In this document: positions 6,041 through 14,800 of the stretch, piece by piece
Layout: each line of letters begins with the position of its first letter
Numbering within the stretch: position 1 is the first letter of the stretch
Virus record (IMG/VR): IMGVR_UViG_3300017788_000002
Coordinates: 1 to 42,601 of that record
Source of the DNA: a virus
Length of the DNA: 42,601 nucleotides
Strand: one strand, 5' to 3'
Program-made: the position numbers and the translations under genes
The notes under the pieces: model-generated
What the model was told of the DNA's origin: nothing
What the model saw: only the letters and a program-made list of their open reading frames with translations
Databases searched by the model: none

Positions 6041-6279
6041 CACCCTTCTCCCATATAAAGCGCCTTGTGGATTGCGGTCTCCACGCGAGTGCGCAGTTGC
6101 ACGTTCTCCGCCTTCAGTCGCTCGGAATCCAGTACCACTATCGTGTTTCGCATCGCGAGCCGATCACATTCCTTTCGCAGCCGTTCGATCTCATCAGCGG
6201 CTTCGCGGTTCATCAGTTCTACGCTGCGATCGTTGTGAAGCACGGCTCGTAGCCGCGCAACAATGTCGGTGTCAGTCAT
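6040..6279 (-). CDS. Small coiled-coil protein, 79 aa
   Basis: Starting at ATG 6279, which overlaps the upstream stop as ATGA, the product begins MTDTDIVARLRAVLHND. It continues as a long heptad-like helix (AADEIERLRKECDRLAMRN, then SERLKAENVQLRTRVE). Proteins of this layout are common in phage early regions and usually have no known role. The C-terminus overlaps the next start as TGATG. Confidence 0.75.
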   Translation of the reverse strand: MTDTDIVARLRAVLHNDRSVELMNREAADEIERLRKECDRLAMRNTIVVLDSERLKAENVQLRTRVETAIHKALYMGEG

Positions 6280-6617
6280 GCCGCCCCCACCGGAAACAGG
6301 AACTCGGAGTCCGCGCACTTCCATACCCGGGCGGACCTGCCGGAGCGCGTTGGGCGGTAGCCGCTGGCGACGATCAATCCCTTGTTCATCAGGTTGTTCA
6401 CCGATGCGCTGCATGTTTGATGCGTCAGGCCCAGCGCCTGCTCCAGTTCGTCGCACGTGCTCGGGCACAGCCTGATCGCCTCCAGCACCTTGTGGTTGAT
6501 GGTTGATAGGCGCGGCTGCACCGCCGACCATGCCGCGTCCTGCGTGTCCCAACGGGTGTCCTGCTTCGGCGTGCGCCGGGGAGGCAACCCGTCAGAGGCG
6601 AAATTAGTCCTGCTCAT
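6276..6617 (-). CDS. Winged-helix DNA-binding protein, 113 aa
   Basis: Residues 36-100 form a MarR-like winged helix: helix one LSTINHKVLEAIRL, helix two STCDELEQALG, recognition helix HQTCSASVNNLMNKG, then a wing with GLIVASGYRPTRSGRSARVW. The first 35 residues are disordered-looking and basic. It sits directly after the ERF gene and overlaps it by 14 bases. It could regulate the early promoters, or load recombination or replication proteins at a DNA site. Nothing in the sequence decides between these. Confidence 0.78.
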   Translation of the reverse strand: MSRTNFASDGLPPRRTPKQDTRWDTQDAAWSAVQPRLSTINHKVLEAIRLCPSTCDELEQALGLTHQTCSASVNNLMNKGLIVASGYRPTRSGRSARVWKCADSEFLFPVGAA

Positions 6618-7395
6618 CGAACATGTCCTCCCCCGCAGCCACCGCCTCCGGCGGCTTCATGCGAATCTGCGTCACGCGGGGCGGCGCGTCGGCCTTCTTC
6701 GACGCCTCCAGCACGACCCACACGGTCTGCCCCTGCGCAGCCTTTGCGACGCCGTGCAACTGCTCGTCCCACACAAAGTAGTTCCTGCCGTCCGAGTCCT
6801 TCAACTTCACATAGGGCGTCTGATTCTTCCCAGCGACGCCCTCGTCGGCGTACTTCACCGTGATCGCCACCCAATCTCCGAGAGGCGCAGCGGATTCCGC
6901 TGGTGCTGCCTTGGCTGGCCGGGCGGCGGGCTTGGGTGCAGGCGCGTCGCCGCCCCGTGCTTCCGCCGGACGGAACGGCGCGCGGGCAGGCGCGGAGCGC
7001 GTGTTTCGGTCACCCTCCCCGTCGTCGTCCTCGTCACCGACGATGCCGACGATCGCGGCCAGCGCGTAGCGGCGCAGGTACGTGATGCACGATCCCATCT
7101 GCTGGACGGTGGCGTTGTTCGGCAGCGGGAACATCGCGATGTCCTCGACGGATTGTCCCGATGCGTGCATGAGCGAGGTCGTGACGGTCACCATGCCGTT
7201 GGCCATGCTGACGGTCTGCACGGGCGCGATCCCGTGCTTCGCGAGCGGGACACGAATTGCGTTGAGGATGCTTCCGAGCGTCGCGTAGCGGTTCTTGAAG
7301 TGCGGGTTGACGCGGTCGAGTTCCGCGTTGCGGATCTCAAGGTTGGCCTTGGCCAAGGCTGCGGCCAGTTCTCCAATGTTCTCTGTCCGGTTCAT
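6604..7395 (-). CDS. erf: ERF-family single-strand annealing protein, 263 aa
   Basis: Residues 1-125 match the ERF family: NIGELAAALAKANLEI, FKNRYATLGSILNAIRVPLAKHGIA and the conserved block VQQMGSCITYLRRYALAAIVGI followed by acidic residues. A low-complexity A/P/R linker (about 128-170) joins it to a C-terminal strand-rich segment (VAITVKYADEGVAGKNQTPY) that could be an OB-like domain. The acidic end (GEDMFDEQD) recalls the tail of single-strand-binding proteins. ERF proteins anneal complementary single strands in phage recombination, here with the RecE-like nuclease encoded upstream. The start lies behind a short leader with CGGAGACTGACC. Confidence 0.9.
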   Translation of the reverse strand: MNRTENIGELAAALAKANLEIRNAELDRVNPHFKNRYATLGSILNAIRVPLAKHGIAPVQTVSMANGMVTVTTSLMHASGQSVEDIAMFPLPNNATVQQMGSCITYLRRYALAAIVGIVGDEDDDGEGDRNTRSAPARAPFRPAEARGGDAPAPKPAARPAKAAPAESAAPLGDWVAITVKYADEGVAGKNQTPYVKLKDSDGRNYFVWDEQLHGVAKAAQGQTVWVVLEASKKADAPPRVTQIRMKPPEAVAAGEDMFDEQD

Positions 7396-7414
7396 GGTCA
7401 GTCTCCGATGGGGG
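7395..7414 (-). promoter_or_regulatory. Short leader upstream of the ERF gene
   Basis: On the minus strand the start at 7395 is preceded by ATCGGAGACTGACC, the same ribosome-binding core as in the rightward leaders. It overlaps the end of the RecE-like gene and carries no hairpin. Confidence 0.6.
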
Positions 7415-8216
7415 CGAGCAGGTCAGTCGTTGCCCACGCAGGCATCCGAATTTCCGTCACGGTGTCAGGCCAGCCCTTGCCGGGCTCATCCATGTACTTG
7501 CGGTACAGGTCGATCAGGTCAGGCAGGCGGGCGGTAGCGAGGTCGAGGTGGTCAGGGTTGAGCGCAGCGCACAGGCAGGCGTGCGGCGGGTTCTTCTCGA
7601 CAACGATGAGGATGACGCTCGACACTTCCTTCCCGGCCCGGCGCAGCATCTCGCGATAGAACGCGAACTGCGTCCAGTACCCGAAGTTGTGCGCAGCCCG
7701 TGCGAATTCCTGTGGACTGGCCAGACCGCCGTGCGTCTTGATATCAATGATCGTGCCGTGCTCCTCAATCCAGCCGTCAATGCGAGCCTTGCAGGGGACA
7801 CCATCCCACTCTCCGACCAGCGTCATCTCCGTGCATCCATTGCACGCAGTCAGCAACTGCCGTGCAGTCGCGCTCGACATCACGCCGCCACGCATCTCCT
7901 CGACGAGGTTCGATTCGTCCTTGGTCAGGACGGTGCGGCCATCAGCAAGCGTAAGAAACTTCTCCCATTCTTCCTTACCGACCTTAGTCCGGCGGTCGAT
8001 GTCCGGCGCGGTAACGAAGTCCAGTTCGTACTTGGCTGGGGTCAGCAGCAGGCTGTGCAAGGCTCGTCCAACGCGGAATGCAGGCGAGTCCGACTGGTTC
8101 TCGCGCTCGGCCAGCAAATGCAGTGGTGTCGCACGGTCAAGGGTCTTGAGCGCACTCGCGCTCATGCGGTTGAGGCTGTGGTATTCAGCCTCCGGCATGT
8201 TCATCACGATCTTCAT
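7398..8216 (-). CDS. RecE/exonuclease VIII-like PD-(D/E)XK nuclease, 272 aa
   Basis: The core ARIDGWIEEHGTIIDIKT (D147, then D158 and K160) and YWTQFAFY with Q183 and Y187 match the PD-(D/E)XK exonucleases of phage recombination systems. GRALHSLLL at 50-58 is the usual N-terminal motif with its histidine. The family resects double-strand ends to give single strands for the annealing partner, here the ERF protein immediately downstream. ATG 8216 is set by a CCGGAGACCTGAC leader and keeps the typical MPEAEYH start. It is the first gene of the leftward early operon, 37 bases or so after a candidate promoter. Confidence 0.88.
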   Translation of the reverse strand: MKIVMNMPEAEYHSLNRMSASALKTLDRATPLHLLAERENQSDSPAFRVGRALHSLLLTPAKYELDFVTAPDIDRRTKVGKEEWEKFLTLADGRTVLTKDESNLVEEMRGGVMSSATARQLLTACNGCTEMTLVGEWDGVPCKARIDGWIEEHGTIIDIKTHGGLASPQEFARAAHNFGYWTQFAFYREMLRRAGKEVSSVILIVVEKNPPHACLCAALNPDHLDLATARLPDLIDLYRKYMDEPGKGWPDTVTEIRMPAWATTDLLAPIGD

Positions 8217-8232
8217 GTCAGGTCTCCGGTTT
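8214..8232 (-). promoter_or_regulatory. Leader upstream of the RecE-like gene
   Basis: On the minus strand AAACCGGAGACCTGAC precedes ATG 8216, the same sequence as the core of the rightward leaders. It shows that the element is used in both early operons and both orientations. No hairpin or CACCTGACCCC box is attached. Confidence 0.7.
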
Positions 8233-8256
8233 CGCAGGCGGAATTGCCTGCAGGTC

Positions 8257-8293
8257 AGCAGCATACCCACAATATCGACACAGCGCAACCAAC
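8257..8293 (-). promoter_or_regulatory. Candidate early leftward promoter
   Basis: On the minus strand TTGCGC (8288-8283) and TATGCT (8265-8260) are 17 bases apart. They are embedded in GTTGGTTGC, GCTGT, GTCGATA, then TATGCTG, which parallels the rightward early promoter at 2245-2278. The individual boxes are weak, so the shared sequence is the main support. Confidence 0.5.
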
Positions 8294-8338
8294 GGCTGCA
8301 CACATGGTGCGACATTTGTTGATTGCGGTAGCAAAGAA

Positions 8339-8381
8339 CACGCCCCCGGCCTTGCGGCAACAGGGGCGTGCTTCCGGGGGC
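8339..8381. other. Two mutually exclusive hairpins
   Basis: CACGCCCC at 8339-8346 can pair with GGGGCGTG at 8363-8370. GCCCCCGG at 8342-8349 can pair with CCGGGGGC at 8374-8381. The left arms share bases, so only one stem can form at a time, as in an attenuator or switch. Whether the region is transcribed is unknown. Confidence 0.5.
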
Positions 8382-8392
8382 TAGATGGGGGT

Positions 8393-8422
8393 GGGGACGG
8401 GCACCTGACCGCGCCCGTCCCC
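8393..8422. other. Hairpin enclosing a CACCTGACC box
   Basis: The arms GGGGACGGGC and GCCCGTCCCC pair perfectly over 10 bases around ACCTGACCGC. The loop and last stem base spell CACCTGACC, the box found in the early leaders. No gene follows it. Confidence 0.6.
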
Positions 8423-8434
8423 CTGACCCTGCGT

Positions 8435-8464
8435 TTGACATGGAGGCGACCGGGACGCTACCAT
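8435..8464 (+). promoter_or_regulatory. Possible rightward promoter in the gene-free region
   Basis: TTGACA at 8435-8440 is a perfect -35 box, and TACCAT at 8459-8464 follows after 18 bases. No credible gene lies downstream before the giant gene on the other strand. If active, it would make a non-coding or antisense transcript. Confidence 0.3.
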
Positions 8465-8828
8465 GCTGGCTGCGGAACAACCAAACGCGCTCGGAGCATA
8501 GCGCACACTGGCCTGCGGGTCAATGCTTCTGCAAGAATTGCCCGGCACGGTAAGGGCAAAGTGGTTCAAGACGCGGGACATGACCCTAGCCCGCGCCGTC
8601 GCCCTGACACGACGCGCTCATCCCACAGTGAGGCGGCTGGCTACCACCCAGCGAAATGGTGCAACATGTGGGCAACGGGAAACCTCGCACGGCTCCGGTC
8701 GGGCTGACTTCCGTGACCTCTTGCCGGGGTCATGGTGTTCCTGCACTCACCCGTCGAACTGGAGCCCAGATCCGGCGGCGCTCGGGGCTGTGCGGGGGTG
8801 CGGGGGGCGCAGCCCCCTGCCTGACCCC

Positions 8829-8882
8829 TTGAAAAATAAACCCCGTGTGCGTCCCGTAGCGAGCGACGAGGCGAAGCCTCGG
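8829..8882 (-). terminator. Candidate terminator of the late cluster
   Basis: On the minus strand, just after the stop of the giant gene, CGAGGC TTC GCCTCG forms a short hairpin. About 25 bases later comes TTTATTTTT, the only long T-rich run in the region. The hairpin and T-run are further apart than in a standard intrinsic terminator, so this may be a composite or processed 3' end. Confidence 0.4.
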
Positions 8883-8888
8883 CGCGAA

Positions 8889-11800
8889 CTAGGGAATTCG
8901 GAACTGACCCTGCGCCTTTCGCTTTGCGTCGTTGAGAATTCGTTCGCGAATCCTGTCCGGCGCAAACCGATCTCGCAACCGTTCCACCTGATCGCGCACC
9001 TTCTGTTCCGGGCTTGGCTTGGCTTCCGGAATTTGGGTTTCGACGAATCGATACAACTGGTACAGCGGCACGCCACGCAACTGGAGCAGCGCCAGCGTTG
9101 CCTTGGTTGCGTTCAGCGCCGCAGCGTTGTCGTCCTGCATGGCCCGCGACGCCTGCTCAATCGGTCGAGCCGCCAACGCCTGCCCCATCGCACGCCGATT
9201 GACCGCTGACTGGATCGTGGATGACATGGCGAGACCGACGTAGCCGAACGTGGAGCCGATGAGTTCCGCGCCGACCTGCGTCGGGATGTTCTTCACCGCC
9301 TCCTTGAACGCCTTGTCCTCTTCTTCATCGGGCTCGTCGGCTCCACCGAGCAGCGCCGCGATGGTCTTCGCGAGGTACAGAACGGTGGCGGTGCTGGCCG
9401 CGCCGATGATTGCGCCGCTCGTTGTGTTCCCCGTAATCGCCACGGTCGTTCCGATTCGGCGCTGCCCCGTCAGCCACGCCCGTCGAATCTGGTTGCGTGC
9501 CTTCAACGGGTCGCTGCTGAACGGGAACACCAGTCGCCACGTCGCGCCGGAACCACGGGTGCGGTTGACGGCGGCGAACGCCGTCTCGTCGAACTCGTCG
9601 CTTGCGTTCTGCGTCATGCGGAAATCCCTTTCCGCACGATTGATGGCCTCGCGCAACGCAGGTTCGCCCGACATGCCTTCGTCCCGCACCTGCCTCAATC
9701 GCCCCTGCACGGCCACCAGCATGATGGTCTCATCCATCACGCGCAGCATGTCCACCAACGCCATCAGGGTCATGTTGGCATTGTCGGTCGCGTCGCCAAG
9801 CGCATTCAATGCGTCGGTGATGTTCTTCGCCGCCGCCGAATGTCCGGCGGCAGCAATGGATCTCGCGAATGCACGTGCCGCCGTCATCACCGTGACGCGG
9901 TCCCCGGCAGACATCGTTCCGCTGATGATGCCGCGCATCTGCATCTGGTGGCGGCGCGTAAAGTACCCGCTGAACGAATGAATCTCCGCCACCCGTGCAG
10001 CCCACCCGCTCGGAGACTGCAACGCCAGCGTGGCGGACGCGACGCCCGCTGCCCAGTATTCGCCGGGCAACTCGCTGGCCAACCGGATCGTCCCGCCGAC
10101 CAGCACCTTTGCCGCCGTGCGCGGAGACAGCGACAGCACCGCACCCGTCACGTTGTTGGTGAGCCTGTCGATCGCATTGGTCGAACTGCGAGCCGTGGCC
10201 CCAACCCCGTTGGAGAACATCGACAGCAGCGCCTGCGCGGTGTCCTTGCCCATCTGCACGTCGATGGCTTCGACCACTCGCGGATCCGTGAGCACCGTCG
10301 ATGCATCCCGGTACGGCTGCGCCATGTGAATCATGTCGAGCGACACCTGCACGTGCCGCTGCCACGTCTGAAGTGCATCGCGATAGATCAACGGCATGCG
10401 TCCACCCTCGCGGGCGTTTGCGAATCCAACGCTCGTCAGTGCGCTGCGGACCAGCGACCCATGCGCCGACAGCACGGACTTGTTCTCGCCTTGGAACTCC
10501 TCGGTGTTGCGGACGCGAGGCCAGTAGTTCGGGACCACTGGCGGCTGGTCCCCCTCCACGAGGAACACCGCTTCCATCACGCGATCGCGGATCTGCGTTT
10601 CCAACACATCCTTCATCGCCTGAATGAGATTGGTCTGGCCGGGCGTGAGCGCCGACCGCAACGCACGGATCTCCCCGTCGGTGGGGTAGATCGTGAGCGT
10701 GGTCTCCGCTCCGGCAAACTGCAACCCCTGACGCGCCGCGTCGGGATCCGCCGGAGGGACGAACAACTCCAGCGTCTCGTCATCCATTGCCGCGATCGAC
10801 ATGGCAACGCCGACCGGAATTCGGTGCACACTTCCGCCAAGGGTGACCTCGACGAGTTCCGCAATCTGCGTTCCGTACAGCCCGTTGCGCAGCGCGTAAT
10901 CCTCAATGCCTCCGTACCCAGCACCGAGCAACGGAGCCGACAGCGCAGACATTATCCGCGCATGCTCCAACGCCGCCAGTCCCTTGGCATCCTGTGCAGC
11001 CACCAACATCTCGTTGATGACCCCGTCCATGGTTCCCTCGACCTCCAGCATCAAGGTGTAGATGTCCGAATTGGCAAGGCTGATACGCTTGGCCAAGGAC
11101 TGGATCGGTGGCTGGTCTGCCCGATCTCGCATGGCCAGCCTGCGCCGCCCCTGCATCGCCAGCAGAATGCGCTCCTTGAGGTTGTTGTACCGGGCAACGC
11201 GAGCAGCCTGCGCAGACTTGTAAGACTGCCTGTCTGCCTCGTACAGCAGCAGCGCCTGCTCCGCACGGTTGGCCGCGTCCACGACCTGCGCGTAGATGCG
11301 CACCGCGTTGACGACACCGACGGCAAACGTCCGTCCGCTGCCGTCCTTCATCCCCTCAACCTTGGCGTAGATCCGTCGTCGATTGGAGTTGCGCAGCAAC
11401 GCATCGGCTTCTCGCAGCAAGTCGTCTATCTGTTGCCGAACGGCATACCGCATCCCGCGCTGGTTCATCTTCTTCCGCAACGCGGAAATCAGTTGCAACT
11501 GCCGCCGCACCTCCTCGTTGATCGCCAGTTTGGTAGCCTCGACCGCCACGCGGTTTGCTTGGCCGATCGTCTTTGCCTTCGCAATCCGCACGGCAAGCGG
11601 ACCACGCAGGCGAGCGGGGAGCATCTGCGCCGCATCCGTGGCGATCCTTCGCACCGCCGCATCCATCTCGCGGATGCGCATGACCTTCATATCCATCAGG
11701 TCACGCAGCGATTGCAACTGCCGCTGCAACGTGTCCTCGCGCCTCTGCATCTTGCGCAGAATCTGCCTTCTCCCCTCCATCATTCCCTGCACAAGACCAG

Positions 11801-14800
11801 ACCGCAGACCCATCTGGTGCGCGAAATCGATGGCTCGCTTGGAGGCTCTCGCATCCGTCTTGATGCGCTGGCGGGCCGCCTGCAATTCCTTGGTGGCCTG
11901 CTGCAAACGCAACTCCACCACCTCCAGCCGCTCGCGGTACGGACGGTTGGCGCGACGCTCGGCCTGCATGCCAGCAACCTGCCCGGCGACGAGACCCTCG
12001 TTGCGACCGATGGCGTATGCCCAGTTTGCCACCCGATCGGTCTTGTCCTCGGCCTCCGCCAACGCCTCCAACGCGGCCTTGGTGGAGGTGCGCTGGGTTC
12101 GCAAATCATCCTTCAGGCGGGCGACCCGAGCCTTCGCTTCCTCTACCCGATCCGTCATGCGCTCGACAATCTCCTCGGCCTGCGCCTTGTCAGACGCGCG
12201 AAGTTCAATGTTCCGCTGAAGCCGGGCCTTCAGCCGGGCCAATTGCCCTGTGCGCTGCTCCGCCAAGAGCGAACTTGCCGCAATGCGGCGCTCCAACAAG
12301 CGAACGTCGCGGGCGGCGTTGGCCCGCTGCGCTGCCGTGACGTTCTGCACGTCGCGCATCTGGCGCTTGAGATCGTCCACCTGCGCTTGAAGCGAGGCAA
12401 TCTCCTCGGCGTCCGCGTCAGGGTCGCGGGCAAAGGCAATCTCTGGCCTGCTAGCGCCGAGCGATTCGCGTGGAGCGCGAGACATCGTCTCCGATACGTC
12501 GAGTTCGCCGACCTCTCCAAACCTGCTGCCCTGAACGAATCCGAAACGGCCATAGAACTCGACTAGCCTGTTGGCAACATCAGAGCCCGGCTGCCCGGCA
12601 GGTGCAAGGAACAGCGGCACGTTCTGCTGGTCGGCGGCATCGACCAGAGACTGCATTACCTGCGATCCAACACCTTGACCACGGGTTCCCTGCGGAACCT
12701 CGATGTTGCCGATCATTACCTCGCCATCCCAATCGGCAAGTTCGAGGCGGACATCTTTCGGAACCGAAACGGCGGCACGAAGCATCTCTGCCGGGCCACC
12801 CGGGATGTTCCGAACCTCTTCGTCAAATGCGGAGACCGGGCGCAAGTCGCGGGCGAAGGAAGTCGCTGGCCCACTAGTCGGAGGCACGCTTGTTGTGGCC
12901 GGGAGCATGGGAGCAATTTCTGGCTCACGCTCCAGAAGTTCGTCGAGGCGGGTCATTGCTCCCGAGAAGACCGATCCATCTGCATGGTTAAGTCTTCCGG
13001 GATACAACCCAACCAAGGTACGATACGTTGGAGTTTTGTTCTCAACGGCTTTTGCCAAAGCCTGTCGTGCCTGCTCGTACACATCGGGGTCGGTAGCCCA
13101 ATGCAGCGGCGTGACGGGAATCAAGTCCAGTATTGCTTGTGGCGACCTCTGTTGCAAGAAGGCTAGGTTGATGCTAATGGACGTTGGAATTGGAAATCCA
13201 TCAATTGCCCGATCGAGGTTGGCAGCAACAAACTGCACCAATCGCTCTGTGTCTGCGTCACTGACAGTGGCCATATCCAGTAGCACAGCAATCGAACCAA
13301 ACTCGGATCGCTTATAACCAGCCAGCGCCTCCATGGTCTCACCCAAATTGCGGCGCACTGGTTCCGGAACTGTGCGATTCTCTTCGTTTACCAGTTGCTG
13401 AAGTGTCCGGACATATCGCAACAGCGTGATCGCGACTTCACGCGGATCTGGCCTGTCGATGACCCGCGAATTGTGCTGCCACATTGTCCGAATGTCGGAC
13501 AGGAAATAGGCTTGCTCGTCAGCCACCGGGTCATATGGTTTGGGCTGGCCTTGCGCCCGAAACCTTCCAGCGCCCCCGAGATCCACCCACATCAACTCGT
13601 CAGTGTCAGGGTTTACGAGCGCGTTGTCCATGGCGAGCCCGATCATGTCCCAGTTCCGGGCAAGGACATGCGCAACAAAATCCCGTTGGATCTGCTGGTA
13701 CACAGGTGTCACTTCAAACAAGGAAGTGCGGGACGTTCGATCCACGTATTGGCCAAGCGTGATGTATCCGTCCGCAAACTTGGTCACCAAGGTTGGAAGC
13801 ACAAGTGTGGACGTTGGCTCCTCTGGGACAACATCCATGTCCGCCAGAGGCACGTTGACGCCAAGCGCACGCAAGGTGCGCAGATGCTGGAACTCATTGA
13901 TGGCATGCGCAGGACTTGCCCCACGCTTCAGCACCCATGTTCCGCCGTTCGGATCCCGCATCTTGCGTGCGCCCGTGCTTCCTCCAAGATTCTCGACGAA
14001 GCCAAGGATGGAAGCAGGGGGAACTACTCCGGGGGTTTCTTGCCACAACGACATGTCCATGTCGTGCAGCGTCTGGCCTGTCGCGGGGCTAATGAGGTTC
14101 TTGCGGCTGCTGACGACAATCTCGTCGTGATCAAAATCGTATTCCGACACATTCTCAAACACGACCACGTCATATCCAGCGCGAATTGCAGCGCGACTAA
14201 TTGCATCAGTCGAAGCCAGAATTCCGTCCACCTGCAATTCTTCGGCAATCGCCACCTCGTCTACCGTGTCCAACCCGCCTTGCAGCGCGATCGCAACGTC
14301 TATGGGAGTGTCCTCGGGCAGGATGATGCGGTCCCACGCTTGTCCTGCGCACTTGATCGTCAGCGGTCGTTCCGCCACGACATAGAACGAATACTGATAA
14401 TTGCCAAACTGGCCAAGATTCGTCCACTTGTTCGACAACGACAACGCTCGGTAATACGTCTCTGCCTGCCCACGAACTTTGTATGGCTCAAACGGCTTGT
14501 CGTTGCTGTTGTGGAACAGCACTTGCGGGTCGTCGGGTGCGCCACCAATAAACTGCAATTCACCGCGTGCAACCTTGGCAAAAATCTCCGGGTCGATTGG
14601 CCTGTTGAACGAAAGATCCGCGCCAGTCGCACGGGCCCACCGTCCGAGACCGCGAATGGCCTCGACGGTCGCAGCCTGTTCACGCTCAATCGCCTCGTCC
14701 CGGGCCATCGACTCCGTGTCGTTGTCGGCAAGTACCCCAGCCTCCGCCGCCTCGGTCACCACGTCGCCGCTGACGCTCGACGTAACCGCCTCCGCAATCA

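Larger units (their letters stand above)
8217..8888. other. Gene-free region rich in inverted repeats
   Basis: These 672 bases separate the end of the late cluster from the start of the leftward early operon. They hold a leftward promoter, competing hairpins at 8339-8381, a 10-base-arm hairpin at 8393-8422, a perfect TTGACA at 8435, a G/C hairpin at 8803-8817 and a terminator-like end at 8829-8882. Open frames exist but have no ribosome-binding site or protein-like composition that I can support. An origin of replication or control region is plausible. Confidence 0.6.

Noticed and set aside
6457-7659. Plus-strand frame of 400 codons opposite the ERF gene
   Set aside because: The composition is typical of a shadow frame and the opposite strand encodes a clear ERF protein.
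8368-9209. Several short frames in the gene-free region, such as those starting near 8435 and 8523
   Set aside because: They have no ribosome-binding site, no protein-like pattern, and the longest runs into the giant gene on the other strand.
9840-12566. Long open frame on the + strand (908 codons) opposite the giant gene
   Set aside because: It is rich in R, H, L and Q with no domain-like pattern and lies fully antisense to a gene with good motifs. Long antisense frames are expected in GC-rich DNA.
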